A DNA stretch of 64,000 bases from Devosia sp. 2618. Its GTDB lineage: Bacteria > Pseudomonadota > Alphaproteobacteria > Rhizobiales > Devosiaceae. Both the position numbers and the translations under genes were made by a program. This document shows positions 9,265 to 19,216 of the stretch, in pieces; the first letter of the stretch is position 1, and each line of letters opens with the position of its first letter. The notes under the pieces were generated by a model, which worked only from the letters and a program-made list of their open reading frames with translations, did no database searches and had not been told where the DNA came from. The stretch lies in NCBI RefSeq assembly GCF_040546815.1, contig NZ_JBEPOO010000001.1, positions 2,418,001 through 2,482,000 on the forward strand, read 5' to 3'.

Positions 9265-10262
9265 CGCTTGGCACTCCGCGTCTCATTGGTGCGTCTTGCC
9301 ATGTCGATCAGCACGGTAGTGAGGATCAAAAGGCCGATGACCGCTCGCAGCCAATAGGCCGACACGTTGATGAAAATCAGCGCTGATCCGATGGCCGAAA
9401 ACAGAATGGCGGCCAGCGTTGCTCCCACGACTGTTCCGGTTCCACCCAGGATGGAGACACCGCCGATCACGGCTGCGGTAATCACCGTCAGCTCGAGATT
9501 GGGCGGCACGGTCGACTGGATGATCTTGAGTTGGGTGGCAAACAGTATGGTCGCCAGGCCCGCAAAAGCGCCGTGAATCATGAACACCAGCACCGTCCGG
9601 CGTTCGATATTGATGCCGGCGGCACGCGCTGCTTCGGCATTACCGCCAATGGCATAGATCGAGCGTCCGGTGGCAGTGTAGCGCATCCAAAGCGCCGCCA
9701 GTGCCGTGAGAACGATCATGGCAACTACAGGCGCCGGCACGCCGAGCAACCGCTGTTGGGCGAGGAGAAACTCAGGCGGCAGGTCGTTGATCCAGGCGCC
9801 GCCGGTGACGCTGACCAGACCACCGCGCAAGATCGAAAGCATGCCCAAAGTCACGACAATGGACGGAATACGGCCATAGGCCACCAGCACGCCAACCACG
9901 GCATTGATGCACATGCCGACCAGGACAGGCGCCAGCCAGGCGACCCAGACGGGATATCCCGCGACTGCGAGAGTGCCCGAAATCGTCGCTAGCACCCCGA
10001 TCAAGGCGCCGACCGAAACGTCGATATGGCCGGTGATGATGATCATCGACATCCCGATCGCCGCCACCGCGATATAGGCATTGCCGGAAAAGATCGTCGT
10101 CAGGTTGTTGGCGCCTAGGAAGCGCGGATTAATCAACGAAACAAGGGCAAAGAGGATCAGGATCGCACAAAAGATGACGATCTCCTGCCCGTAGCCCGAC
10201 ACAAACCGGGCAAGCGTACTGCGCCTTACGCCGCTGGTCTTGGGGAGAGGTTCAACCATCAC
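9261..10262 (-). CDS. ABC transporter permease, RbsC-like (2 of 2)
   Basis: An inner-membrane permease of 333 residues. HIDVSVGALIGVLATISG is the counterpart of the GxIDLSVG motif, and YTATGRSIYAIGGNAEAARA the ATPase-contact loop. It overlaps the ATPase gene at its start and the second permease at its stop, each by 4 bp, so ATPase-permease-permease form one tight unit. Two non-identical permeases are common in rhamnose/autoinducer-2-type importers. Confidence 0.88.
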   Translation of the reverse strand: MMVEPLPKTSGVRRSTLARFVSGYGQEIVIFCAILILFALVSLINPRFLGANNLTTIFSGNAYIAVAAIGMSMIIITGHIDVSVGALIGVLATISGTLAVAGYPVWVAWLAPVLVGMCINAVVGVLVAYGRIPSIVVTLGMLSILRGGLVSVTGGAWINDLPPEFLLAQQRLLGVPAPVVAMIVLTALAALWMRYTATGRSIYAIGGNAEAARAAGINIERRTVLVFMIHGAFAGLATILFATQLKIIQSTVPPNLELTVITAAVIGGVSILGGTGTVVGATLAAILFSAIGSALIFINVSAYWLRAVIGLLILTTVLIDMARRTNETRSAKR

Positions 10263-11764
10263 GCCGCCTCAGTGTTGCTGACACGGGTCATCGCCGCGCC
10301 GACGCTTTCGGGATTGGCATCGGCCCGATCCAGAGTGGCGGTCAATCGCCCACCATTGATCACCAGAACGCGGTCGCTCATTCCAAGCACCTCGGGAAGT
10401 TCACTTGATATCATCAGGATCGCCATGCCCTGAGCGGCGAGCCGCCCCATCAATGCGTGAATTTCTGCCTTGGCGCCGACATCGATGCCGCGTGTCGGCT
10501 CGTCCATGATCAGGATGCGCGGTTCGGTTTCCAGCCATTTGCCCAGCACGATTTTCTGCTGATTACCGCCGGAAAGCTGGCCGACGACCTGCTGCGGACC
10601 GCGCGCTCTGATCCCAAGCCGCTTGATGGCTTCGGCAGCCCGCGTAGTCTCCTGCTCGGCGCGGATGAAAATCCCGTTGCTGACCCGGTGCAACGACGCC
10701 ATGGAAATGTTCTGACCGATGGTCATCGGGCGAACCAGCCCTTCGAGCCCCCGGTCTTCGGGCACATAGGCAATGCCGAGGTCTCGGGCCTGACGCGGCG
10801 ATGTGATCGACACCGCGTGCCCGTCAATTTCGATGACGCCGCTCGTTGCCGGCGTGATGCCAAAAATGGTCAGGGCCATTTCGGTGCGGCCCGAACCGAC
10901 CAATCCAGCGACGCCCAGAATCTCTCCTCGGCGCAGTTCGAACGAGATGTTCTGCACCCGGGCGCCACACGACAAACCAGATACCTTAAGAACGACCTCC
11001 CCGATTTGCGGTTCGACTTTTGGGAATAGCTGGCCGATTTCGCGGCCCACCATCATCGTCACAAGACTTGCCTCGTCCACCTCAGCAATAGCCCGGGTGC
11101 CGATGAGTGCGCCGTCGCGGAGTACGCTGACGCGGTCAGCCAGTTCAAAAATTTCGGGAAGTTTGTGGCTCACATAGATGATGCCAACGCCCCGCTCGCG
11201 CAGCCGTTTGATCACCACCATCAACCGCCTGACGTCCGCATCGGCGAGTGCCGCTGTTGGCTCGTCCATGATCAGAACTCTTGCGTCCTGGCTCAAAGCC
11301 TTGGCGATTTCCACGCGCTGCCGATTGGCCACAGAAAGCGTGCTGACCTTCGCATCGATATCGAGATCAGGGCTATCGAGGGAGTCGAGCAGCTCGCGCG
11401 CCCGCTGGCGCATCTGCGTCCAGTCGATTGTGCCCCATGTGGTACGAGGCGCATTGCCGAGAAAGACGTTCTCGGCGACCGTCAATTCAGGGAATAGCAG
11501 CAGTTCCTGATAAACCGTGGCAATGCCCAGCCGACGCGCCTCTCTAGGTGAAAGGACTTTAGCCTCTTCACCACCAATACTGATGATGCCGGAATCTGGA
11601 GCGTGAACACCTGCAATGACCTTGATCATCGTGGATTTTCCCGCGCCATTTTCCCCCATCAGAGCGTGGACCTCACCGGCCCGCACGTTGAAATCAACAT
11701 CCTTGAGAACGGATATTCCCGCGAAGGATTTTGATACCTTGCTCAGGGCGAGGATGACGCTCAT
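10259..11764 (-). CDS. Sugar ABC transporter ATP-binding protein, two nucleotide-binding domains (RbsA-like)
   Basis: A 501-residue ATPase with two fused NBDs. The first has GENGAGKSTMIK, LSVANRQRVEIAKAL and LIMDEPTAAL; the second has a degenerate Walker A (GLVGSGRTE), then LSGGNQQKIVLGKWL and LIMDEPTRGIDVG. The degenerate second P-loop is normal for this sugar-importer family. It is first in the leftward operon, with the DeoR regulator divergent about 280 bp away. Confidence 0.9.
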   Translation of the reverse strand: MSVILALSKVSKSFAGISVLKDVDFNVRAGEVHALMGENGAGKSTMIKVIAGVHAPDSGIISIGGEEAKVLSPREARRLGIATVYQELLLFPELTVAENVFLGNAPRTTWGTIDWTQMRQRARELLDSLDSPDLDIDAKVSTLSVANRQRVEIAKALSQDARVLIMDEPTAALADADVRRLMVVIKRLRERGVGIIYVSHKLPEIFELADRVSVLRDGALIGTRAIAEVDEASLVTMMVGREIGQLFPKVEPQIGEVVLKVSGLSCGARVQNISFELRRGEILGVAGLVGSGRTEMALTIFGITPATSGVIEIDGHAVSITSPRQARDLGIAYVPEDRGLEGLVRPMTIGQNISMASLHRVSNGIFIRAEQETTRAAEAIKRLGIRARGPQQVVGQLSGGNQQKIVLGKWLETEPRILIMDEPTRGIDVGAKAEIHALMGRLAAQGMAILMISSELPEVLGMSDRVLVINGGRLTATLDRADANPESVGAAMTRVSNTEAA

Positions 11765-12044
11765 GGCGTAGCCACTCCGTCAGCTGTCTGCGACGCCACC
11801 AAGCGCGCGCATGCACCACAGGTCCGGCAAGACCAAATCCGCATCGATCTCCTCCACCGGGCTTTGCCCGCTGTCCTCGCTGATGACCATCCTGTGGCCT
11901 GCGCCCGGCTTTGCCAGTGCTGCGAGCAAGTCTAAGCACCGATTAGGACATATGGTCAACAGATGATTATTTGAAATCTTTCTCGTTGAAGAACATCCCA
12001 CTTCGTGCCAGTTTCGGACAAACAAATGACGATCGATAATCACC
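11765..12044. promoter_or_regulatory. Divergent promoter region between sugar operon and DeoR-type regulator
   Basis: A 280-bp intergenic region between the leftward transporter operon and the rightward regulator. It is relatively AT-rich around 11945-12010, where promoters for both directions are expected. No operator could be read with confidence. Control by the adjacent DeoR protein is inferred from the divergent layout only. Confidence 0.4.
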
Positions 12045-12833
12045 ATGACTGTGTATAGTGAGGCTGAACGCCATCGCATCATTCGCGATGCGCTCAAGCA
12101 TCGCCCCTTCGCAACGGTGCGCGACCTGCTGGATTTGCTCGCAGTATCCCCGGCGACGGTGCGACGCGACATCGCCAAGTTGCATGAGGATGGGAAGATC
12201 CGGAAAGTGTTTGGCGGCATAGCCTTGCCGGAACACGCAGAGTCCGAACGGGTCCATGCGCGGCCATTCGAGGAGAACCGGGTTCTCAATGTCGCGGTCA
12301 AACAAGCCATCGCCATAGAGGCCGAAAAGCTCTGCCGCGACGGTGATACCATCATCGTCAATGGCGGGACGACCTGCTACATTTTTGCCCGGCTCCTCGC
12401 GACACGGGCGCTGACGGTTTTCACCAATTCCATGCCAGTGGCGGCGACCCTATGGGAGAGCGGAGTGTGCCACCTGGTGGTTGGAGGTGGCGAGCTTCAT
12501 CGGGAGCCCGGCGTACTCTTCACGCCTAATGCCCCCGAAAACGAGTTCTACGCCTCCAAATTCTTCGTCAGCGCGCAAGGGATAGGGCCGGAGGGCCTTA
12601 TGGAGTCCCATCCGCTTATGTCTCGCCTGATCGACGACCTGGCGAGGCGCGCCGATGAGGTCGTTGTGCTGGTCGATGCCAGCAAGTTTGCCATACGCGC
12701 CCGCCACTCGGTCATCCCGCTTTCACGGATCAGCACCCTGATCACAGACAGCAATCTCACCGACATCGACGCCAAAATGCTCGCCGACGAAGGTGTCGAC
12801 GTGATCATCGTAGACGGAAATACGTCGGCCTGA
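12045..12833 (+). CDS. DeoR/GlpR-family transcriptional regulator
   Basis: A 262-residue regulator. The N-terminal helix-turn-helix spans about residues 5-60, with the DeoR recognition signature LLAVSPATVRRDIAKLHEDGKI. The C-terminal DeoR sensor domain has INGGTTCYIFARLL, TNSMPVA and VLVDASKFAI, and would bind a phosphorylated sugar. It is transcribed away from the ABC operon at 5479-11764 and is probably its repressor. No clear Shine-Dalgarno precedes ATG 12045. Confidence 0.87.
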   Translation: MTVYSEAERHRIIRDALKHRPFATVRDLLDLLAVSPATVRRDIAKLHEDGKIRKVFGGIALPEHAESERVHARPFEENRVLNVAVKQAIAIEAEKLCRDGDTIIVNGGTTCYIFARLLATRALTVFTNSMPVAATLWESGVCHLVVGGGELHREPGVLFTPNAPENEFYASKFFVSAQGIGPEGLMESHPLMSRLIDDLARRADEVVVLVDASKFAIRARHSVIPLSRISTLITDSNLTDIDAKMLADEGVDVIIVDGNTSA

Positions 12834-13077
12834 AGTTATATCACAATGTCCAGCCTAACACTCGCCTTTAGCGCGCGCGTCTTATGGCCGACGGCGCATC
12901 AGGGACAGACTATCCCTGACTTAGGTGGAATGGCGCAGCACGCCCGAGGGGGGCCTCAACACGGGGTTCGACTTCCCGACGACGCTTCAGCCGCGACCTT
13001 GCGGAGGGACGTTTCTATCTCTCCGCCGCGATAGGAGGGCGCCGTAGTCCGCACGGGCGTTTTTTCGGCCAGCTTTT

Positions 13078-13242
13078 TCAATGGGCGAGATTGGCGATGC
13101 GGCGCACGTTGGTGACGGGCACAGTTTGTTCTAGGATGTGAGCTATCGTAGAGAAGCGCTCCGCCATTGTCCTCCACAAGACGGCACTGACGACGTCGGT
13201 ACCGACCGTTAGCCCGCGGCGCCGGCCGGTTTCTTCCCGCAT
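13078..13242 (-). CDS. Possible small ORF, 54 residues, unknown
   Basis: ATG 13242 to TGA 13078 reads MREETGRRRGLTVGTDVVSA and then ends TVPVTNVRRIANLAH. The amino-acid mix looks protein-like, unlike the neighbouring frames, and an in-frame stop lies just upstream. No Shine-Dalgarno is obvious. It could equally be the tail of a degraded gene. No function is recognised. Confidence 0.25.
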   Translation of the reverse strand: MREETGRRRGLTVGTDVVSAVLWRTMAERFSTIAHILEQTVPVTNVRRIANLAH

Positions 13243-13715
13243 CTTGGCACTCAGTCGTTACCCACCGCCTATTCCCGCCGTCACGGTACACTCAGTGCCC
13301 AACCAGCACGACGGCGAAACCAGGCCTCGCATTGACCGAGGGCTTCGCTTATCAGGACGAAACGAAACCGCAGGAGGTATGGCGCTTGGCGAGCCAAGCG
13401 AGCGGCTGCCGTCCACGTCAATCGTAGTCTACATACCGGACCATGATCAGATTCGGCCACCGCATTAAAGGTGATCGCATAACGCGCATAGCTAACGACG
13501 GTGCGGTCAAGGCGCGGACCTCGGTCTATTTGCTCTCGCCGCAGGTCCTGATGCTGTGCAAGATGAGGGCGATTGGGGCCGTGGGCAATGTTGTGGACGA
13601 TCGATGTGTAGCCACTAATCTTGTACCCATTCATGGGTGATACGGTTCTCGATCAGTTAGTTAGAAACATGGTGAGCGTTAGAGGCGGCGAACACTATCT
13701 AGCACCAGGAGCACC

Positions 13716-13889
13716 GTGTCCTTTCCAACGCCCGATCCAGCGCCAACGGATATCCCACCGCCACCTGACGTGGCGCCGATTGCTGACCCCGATCAGGAAC
13801 CGTTCCAGCGTCCTCCCGAGCCGGACGATGAAGACTATCGAGACCCCGGAACTGTGCTTGTTTCCGAAGATATCCCGCCGCCCGTCTAG
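13716..13889 (+). CDS. Small proline/aspartate-rich ORF, 57 residues, unknown
   Basis: GTG 13716 preceded by AGGAGCACC opens a 57-residue reading frame ending at TAG 13889. It is full of PPPPD, DPDQEPF and PPEPDDEDY, so it would be acidic and unstructured. The good ribosome site and biased composition support a real small gene. Function is unknown. Confidence 0.35.
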   Translation: MSFPTPDPAPTDIPPPPDVAPIADPDQEPFQRPPEPDDEDYRDPGTVLVSEDIPPPV

Positions 13890-13995
13890 ACCCAGACCAG
13901 GTCCTTTCCACCGCGATGGCTCCGAACGGCGCGATTAGTGTCGGCCTCGCGATTGCGGGCGTGCTACACGGCGGGGCAATCGAAAAGGATCCGTG

Positions 13996-14229
13996 ATGCC
14001 AACTTTGTTTTTTGTTCAGGGCTTTCGGCAAAAAGGCCGGAAGTTTGAACCGGATCAGCCACAGCAGGCCAAAACTGCCGAAGCCGCGATAGCGTCTGCC
14101 GAGCGGATTGCCCCAGCGCGCACCGGGGTATGGGCCTATTCGGCCAACGTAGACGTCGAAGCCGACACCTACGATGAACCACAGGTGTTGTTCAAGGCAG
14201 GTACACTTCCACCGGGCGTCGCTGATTGA
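13996..14229 (+). CDS. Small conserved-looking hypothetical protein, 77 residues
   Basis: Starts MPTLFFVQGFRQKGRKFEPD and ends LFKAGTLPPGVAD, with a helix rich in A, E and R in the middle. Small proteins with a YFVQGF-like start and a GxLPPG-like end occur in Hyphomicrobiales, recalled from general knowledge rather than a search. A GTG three bases upstream (13993) is an alternative start. It is isolated in decayed DNA, so expression is uncertain. Function unknown. Confidence 0.5.
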   Translation: MPTLFFVQGFRQKGRKFEPDQPQQAKTAEAAIASAERIAPARTGVWAYSANVDVEADTYDEPQVLFKAGTLPPGVAD

Positions 14230-14406
14230 AACTCATGGCGGTTCTATGAGCACAGGCACCAAGGCGGATACGCCCAAACTCGCCCACGCCGTTTTGCGAT
14301 CTGCAAGCGCTTTTCCCAGCCATCCGGGTGCTTTGCCTTTTTGACCGCGGCCTTTGAAAATCGACTTCGCCAGCGCCGCGAACGCCCCCCCCTCCCCAAG
14401 ACTTAG

Positions 14407-14591
14407 TCACAAGGTCTGCTGCGTTGAAGTCTGCGTACTGTTAAAGCCGCTTGTCATAAATCCCCAGTGTTCTTCGGACCACGGGCGATAATAGGGTTGC
14501 TCCCGGCGAGCGGCATCTTCTTTTCGGCTCGGGTCAAGACCATTTTCGGCCAACTTCTGGCGCACATCCTTCGCAAGCGTTGGGTAACTTT
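14407..14591 (-). pseudogene. C-terminal remnant of an unknown protein-coding gene
   Basis: On the minus strand the frame from about 14591 to TGA 14407 reads LAKDVRQKLAENGLDPSRKE and then REQPYYRPWSEEHWGFMTSG before ending STQQTL. This looks like genuine protein but has no start codon and is preceded by an in-frame stop. The IS3 remnant begins about 40 bp beyond, so the insertion may have destroyed the gene's 5' part. Family not recognised. Confidence 0.3.
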
Positions 14592-14629
14592 ATCTGCTTG
14601 CCGTTGGTATGATCTGAACCCTTAGATAT

Positions 14630-15362
14630 TGAAGGACGATCGAACGCTTGGCTCAAGAAGCTGCTGGCCGAAGCAATGCTGGACAACGCCATCCTCAAGG
14701 ATGTCGCCGCAAAGAATGGTGACGCCCGACGCGAAGCGTGATGCTGTGGCCCACGCCTGCTTGCTGCATGGCGTGAGCCAGCGGCGGGCGTGTGAAGCTC
14801 TTGAGGTTGATCGATCGAGCATGCGGAATCGCAGCACTAGGCCCGCCGACCAGGAACTGCGCGAAGCGATGAAGTCCGTGGCGTCGGAGCGTCCGCGGTT
14901 GGGCTATCGGCGCATCCACGTGATGTTGCAGCGCCAGGGGATCGCGATGAACATCAAAACGCTCAGGCGGCTCGATGGCGAGTGGAGGCTTTCAGGTGCG
15001 CAAGCGCGGCGGTCGAAAGCGAGCTCTAGGCACCCGGCGACCTATGCTCGTTCCTGACCGGCCCAACAAGCGCTGGAGCCTCGACTTCGTCTCCGATGCC
15101 TTCACCGATGTCGCCGCTTCCGGGTGCTGACCGTGGTGAACGACCATACGCGGGAGGGCCTGGCGCTGGTCGTCGATACATCGCTATTCGGCCAACGGGT
15201 ATCACGCCAGCTCGACGGCATCATCGCCAGGCGCAGCCGCCCCCTCACCGTGGTCAGCGACAACGGGACCGAGTTCACCAGCATGGCGATCCTGCGCTGG
15301 CCTCAGGATCGGCAGACTGATTGACACTATATTGCTCCCCGCAAGCCGATGCAGAACGCGTG
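14630..15362 (+). mobile_element. IS3-family transposase remnant (orfAB, frameshifted and truncated)
   Basis: Three frames together read the end of OrfA (KKLLAEAMLDNAILKDVAAK) and then OrfB. OrfB has MVTPDAKRDAVAHACLLHGV, RPRLGYRRIHVMLQRQGI, PNKRWSLDFVSDAF and the DDE core VVNDHTREGLALVVDTS and SDNGTEFTSMAILRW. This is the IS3 family, probably its IS407-like group. Frame changes lie near 14980 and 15110, a stop replaces Trp after RQTD near 15320, and similarity ends near 15362 at HYIAPRKPMQNA. The 3' part and both inverted repeats were not found, so the element is dead. Confidence 0.75.
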
Positions 15363-15809
15363 AGGGGCATGCCAGCCCAAATTCTTCCATAACGCCTACC
15401 CAAAAGCTTGATGTAGCTATTGAAGTGGCTTTGGGGCAAATTACCGGACAGTTCAACACGATCCCCTTCTTTTCAGAGATAGGCCGTCGGGCAACCGCTC
15501 GGAGCTGCCATGATAGCACACTCTGCCGCGAAGCAGAGTTTACGTCCGTGCAGTCATGAGCTCGGAATGTGCCGACGCCCGTGCCTTCGGAGCTCGACAG
15601 GGACCTAGCTATCGAAATGCTCAAGTGGAACTACAACCTGCTTAGATGCGATGCAACCAGCTTCGCATGATCGTCAAAAGCTATATTTCGCTGGCAAAAA
15701 TCTACTCCACAGATAAGGAGTAGGTTGGAAAAATAACGTCACACATCACGTGCTTATTATCTTCAGCGGGATATAATGGCATGCCCCCAGAATACAATTA
15801 GAAAGAAAC

Positions 15810-17126
15810 ATGCGAAAAACTGAGCGTACCGCACGGCGAAGACTCAGCGGGGATTTGACCCTTGTTACGTCTCTTGGAGGCCGTACTCGGCAACATCGAT
15901 ACCTTGCCCACTTCCGCTCGTTCTTATGGACGTCAGTGCTATCGATCGCGTTGCAGGTGGTGACCTACCTGTTGTCGGACGTCCGCTCCAACGATATGCC
16001 TGCCGAAAGAGTGATCATTACGATGACGGCTCTGGGCCTGCCGGTCATCATAAACTCGCTCGTGCTGGCTGCCTTCCGTCGCCACGACTCACCGATCATT
16101 TCGGCTGTCGTGGTTTATGGCGCGCTGTTTTGTGCCATGGTCACTGTTATATCGGCTACACGGATGCAGATAAGCTATGGCGCCCTAGCCTCCTGCGCCG
16201 CGATAGGGACCTTTTTTGCGTGCGCCGCAAACTACCGCTTCCACTTACTAACTGGCGAAAAAATACGCATCATGCCCTTCGAGGGAGCGGAGCAGATTGC
16301 TGAACAAATTCCAGGGTCGCAGATCCTGACACCGGAGGAGCTGGAAAGCTCGCCAACAGAGATAAATTTCGACGTACTGCTAATCGATGATCACTCGTAC
16401 AAGACGGCCGAGTGGGCGGAGTTCATCTCGCGCATGCATGTTCTGGGCATCGACATCGTCAATTGCGAGAGCTTTCTCGAACGCGTTTCTGGTAGCGTAA
16501 GAGTTCAGAAGTTCGAGTTTTCTCAGGTCGCTTACTCGCCAAGCCAGTTATTGTACGCTCGGGTCAAACGCTATCTCGATCTCACCTTTGTGATCTTGTT
16601 TTCACCGCTGCTCATAACCATTTCCGTACTGGCGGGCGCATATATCTACGCCCGAGATCCTGGGCCTATATTGTTTGTGCAAATCAGGCGTGGCTACGGA
16701 AATCACCCGTTCCGCATGTACAAGTTCAGAACGATGTTCCAAGGGACAGCGGGCGGGTCAACCGTTGCAGGTGATCCGCGCATTATCCCGGGCTGCCGAA
16801 TCCTACGAAAGTTGCGCATCGACGAAATTCCGCAGTGTTTTAACATCTTGAAGGGCGACATGAGCCTGATCGGACCTCGACCGTCGGCAGAATATCTGGC
16901 TAAAAAGCTGATCAAAATGGAGCCTAAATACGCTTACCGCTGCGTAGTTCCGCCAGGCATCACCGGATGGGCCCAAGTCAATTCCGGGCATATACACAAT
17001 CTGGACGACGAGATGATCAAGCTGTCCCAAGACTTGTACTATATAAAGCGGTTCTCGATTGATCTTGATCTGGTCATTCTCGTCAAGACGATAAAAACTG
17101 TCTTGTTCGGTTCTGGAGCAAAATAG
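15810..17126 (+). CDS. Exopolysaccharide initiating sugar transferase (polyprenyl glycosylphosphotransferase)
   Basis: Transfers a sugar-1-phosphate to undecaprenyl phosphate to start repeat-unit synthesis. The N-terminal half holds about four hydrophobic segments (residues 35-140). A linker follows, then the conserved bacterial sugar transferase domain from about residue 250: KRYLDLTFVILFSPLLIT, FRMYKFRTM, LRKLRIDEIPQCFNILKGDM, SLIGPRP and PGITGWAQVN. At 438 residues it is slightly short for the WcaJ/ExoY-like two-domain type. It converges on the GT2 gene at 17218 and serves the EPS cluster although it is transcribed on the opposite strand. Confidence 0.87.
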   Translation: MRKTERTARRRLSGDLTLVTSLGGRTRQHRYLAHFRSFLWTSVLSIALQVVTYLLSDVRSNDMPAERVIITMTALGLPVIINSLVLAAFRRHDSPIISAVVVYGALFCAMVTVISATRMQISYGALASCAAIGTFFACAANYRFHLLTGEKIRIMPFEGAEQIAEQIPGSQILTPEELESSPTEINFDVLLIDDHSYKTAEWAEFISRMHVLGIDIVNCESFLERVSGSVRVQKFEFSQVAYSPSQLLYARVKRYLDLTFVILFSPLLITISVLAGAYIYARDPGPILFVQIRRGYGNHPFRMYKFRTMFQGTAGGSTVAGDPRIIPGCRILRKLRIDEIPQCFNILKGDMSLIGPRPSAEYLAKKLIKMEPKYAYRCVVPPGITGWAQVNSGHIHNLDDEMIKLSQDLYYIKRFSIDLDLVILVKTIKTVLFGSGAK

Positions 17127-17217
17127 GCGCAAAATCTGCGCAGCTGCTATGTGCAGGCTGGCAAATGTTAGCACTCAACTGACAGAGAGGGTGATACTTG
17201 GTGAGTTTGCCTGCGGC

Positions 17218-17982
17218 TCAAGAGCCCAGCAGTGGCTTCACGTAGGTGTTCAGAACTCCGGCGGCAGCATAGTGGGCAAAATAATAGGTAGAGCGCGCCA
17301 AGTCCAGCTTCTCGACATCGCGATAGACTGACCAAGTATATTGCGCGGCTTTGAGCTTGTTGGACGATATCGAACCGCTCCGCACCCGATATTGCGCCAG
17401 ACTTTCAGTAAGGGGGTAAGCGGCATCAACCTCTTTGAGAATGCGCAGCCACAGTGCAAAATCCTGCCGCTTGCGAATGTCGGGCATATATATCTTGCCG
17501 AGCTTGTGAGTATCGTAAACCGCAGTGAGGCAACCGATGACGCAGGATTTGAGAAGATTCCGGTACGTGACCGGGCTTTCAACACGGTGGATGCTAACTA
17601 AACTTCCCGCCTCATCTACGCGGTCATAGGAGGAGAACGAAAACGCCACATCCTTTTCCTGCATGAATGCGATCTGGCGTTCGAGCTTTTTCGGCTTCCA
17701 CAGGTCATCGCTGTCGAGAAATGCAATGTATCGCCCCGCAGCAGCCTCAATTGCCGCGTTACGTGCCTTGGCAGCGCCACCATTTTTCGCGCTCATGAGC
17801 AAGCGAATTCGTGGGTCACCTGCCTGCAATTTTCTCACGATATCTATGGTTCCATCGATGGAACCATCGTCTGATATCATAATTTCCCAATCGGGGAACG
17901 TTTGCGCCTGAATGGAAGAAATCGCCGAAGAAATGTACGCTTGGCTATTATAGGCCGGCATGACAATTGAAACTTTAACCAT
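17218..17982 (-). CDS. Glycosyltransferase family 2 (EPS repeat-unit assembly)
   Basis: A GT-A fold enzyme of 254 residues. VSIVMPAYNSQAYISSAISS begins the nucleotide-sugar domain, DDGSIDGT and the DXD-type motif FLDSDDLW (metal/UDP site, about residues 100-107) follow, and KRQDFALWLRI is the acceptor region. It is cytoplasmic or membrane-associated. Its start overlaps the end of the Wzy-like gene by 8 bp. It is the last gene of the leftward EPS operon. Sugar specificity unknown. Confidence 0.85.
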   Translation of the reverse strand: MVKVSIVMPAYNSQAYISSAISSIQAQTFPDWEIMISDDGSIDGTIDIVRKLQAGDPRIRLLMSAKNGGAAKARNAAIEAAAGRYIAFLDSDDLWKPKKLERQIAFMQEKDVAFSFSSYDRVDEAGSLVSIHRVESPVTYRNLLKSCVIGCLTAVYDTHKLGKIYMPDIRKRQDFALWLRILKEVDAAYPLTESLAQYRVRSGSISSNKLKAAQYTWSVYRDVEKLDLARSTYYFAHYAAAGVLNTYVKPLLGS

Positions 17983-19216
17983 TGGTCAAATCACGAATTA
18001 TGAAATTTGAATAGTACACCCCTAAAAGGCCATAAAAAATAGCAGACATATGAGGCTGATCCGTCATAACGCTTGAAAGCGACAAAAATGGCAAAGTCAC
18101 TATAAAGGCTGGAATTGCCCAAAAAAGCGGCGACGCTGACCTGTATCCCCTAACGTATAGCTGGATTGACCTTGCGATGGGAAAAGACCAGAAAACTACA
18201 TAGGCGAACATTCCTATCAATCCAAACCGATAATAGTATAGTGCCGGCCAAGACTCGAGCAGCCTGTAATATCCCTTACCTACTCCTGCTCCCCACAATA
18301 AGTAAGGGTTGTTGTTTAGAGCCCACTCTATCTGTGCAAACCTGAGGCCCAACGAATTATCTCGGCCAATATTTCGATGCCAATTGAGTACATAACTCCG
18401 GAATCCTGAAATTAGGTAACCCAGCCTTTGAGATGCGTAGTCAGAATATTGCCAAATAACACCAATCGCCACTGCCAGAGATACCACTAAAACTACCTTA
18501 GTGGGCCATCGATTGAAGCACCATATCCGAACTAAAAAGATCAAAGAAAGAATTGCCGCACCAAAAACAGCAGATCTACTTTGGGTGAATACAATCAACA
18601 CCAGAAAAACGATTGAAAAAAATGCAGATAAAATCATTGAGCGAGCATCGCTGGGACGAACCGAAAATATCCAGTAGCTTGCTAAAAGCGCATATATTGC
18701 CGCAGCAAAGTATGTCGTATGAAAAAATGTGATGGGCTTACCGAAAAATCGCTGTCGAGAATAAAACCCTTCAATTAAAATGAAATATTTTGGAAATAAA
18801 ATTACGCCCAAACCGAACAACGCTATCAATATTGAAAATACAAGAACGGACGCATGAAGCTTTTTTCCAGAAACTTCAATCTTGACATTTAATCCAATAA
18901 TGAGGAACAACGAAATTCCTATGTACTTAATTATTTCGAAGTAATCTTCGATAATTGATCTTTCTAAATCCATGACTATAGAAATAGAAGTTAATAAAAT
19001 TAACAAAATTGGAAGCATTATTACTGTTAGATGTATTGCCCTTACCTTCACTCCACTTCCGTAGATGCAACAGCAACCGATGGCCGCTAACACCGCATTT
19101 AACGCAAATTGAGTTTCCGGCCCAACAATCGCGAGACATGACACAGTCATAAATGCAGAAATTATGAAAACTGCAAAATTTGAAGCAGATATACTGCTGT
19201 ACTTACTGTATTTCAT
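17975..19216 (-). CDS. O-antigen/EPS polymerase-like membrane protein (Wzy/ligase family)
   Basis: About ten to twelve hydrophobic segments over 413 residues, with a large loop around residues 255-325 containing WHRNIGRDNSLGLRFAQIEWALNNNPY and GAGVGKGYYRLLESWP. This G-x-G-loop layout is typical of Wzy polymerases and WaaL ligases. In this cluster, next to a flippase, a polymerase role is most likely. The DNA is visibly AT-rich against its neighbours, as is common for Wzy genes acquired by transfer. Assignment rests on topology and context, since the family is poorly conserved. Confidence 0.75.
   Translation of the reverse strand: MKYSKYSSISASNFAVFIISAFMTVSCLAIVGPETQFALNAVLAAIGCCCIYGSGVKVRAIHLTVIMLPILLILLTSISIVMDLERSIIEDYFEIIKYIGISLFLIIGLNVKIEVSGKKLHASVLVFSILIALFGLGVILFPKYFILIEGFYSRQRFFGKPITFFHTTYFAAAIYALLASYWIFSVRPSDARSMILSAFFSIVFLVLIVFTQSRSAVFGAAILSLIFLVRIWCFNRWPTKVVLVVSLAVAIGVIWQYSDYASQRLGYLISGFRSYVLNWHRNIGRDNSLGLRFAQIEWALNNNPYLLWGAGVGKGYYRLLESWPALYYYRFGLIGMFAYVVFWSFPIARSIQLYVRGYRSASPLFWAIPAFIVTLPFLSLSSVMTDQPHMSAIFYGLLGVYYSNFIIRDLTNG

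Larger units (their letters stand above)
12837..15809. other. Decayed, gene-poor region between transport and EPS loci
   Basis: About 3 kb without an intact gene of recognisable function. It contains a broken IS3-type transposase (14630-15362), the tail of a disrupted gene (14407-14591), three tiny ORFs (13078-13242, 13716-13889, 13996-14229) and otherwise sequence with frequent stops in all frames. The last 447 bp (15363-15809) show no gene and become AT-rich near 15700-15800, probably the promoter region of the sugar transferase. The region looks like an old insertion and deletion scar. Confidence 0.55.

Noticed and set aside
13281..13634. 117-residue minus-strand ORF
   Set aside because: Low-complexity Arg/Ala text, no ribosome site, surrounded by decayed DNA.
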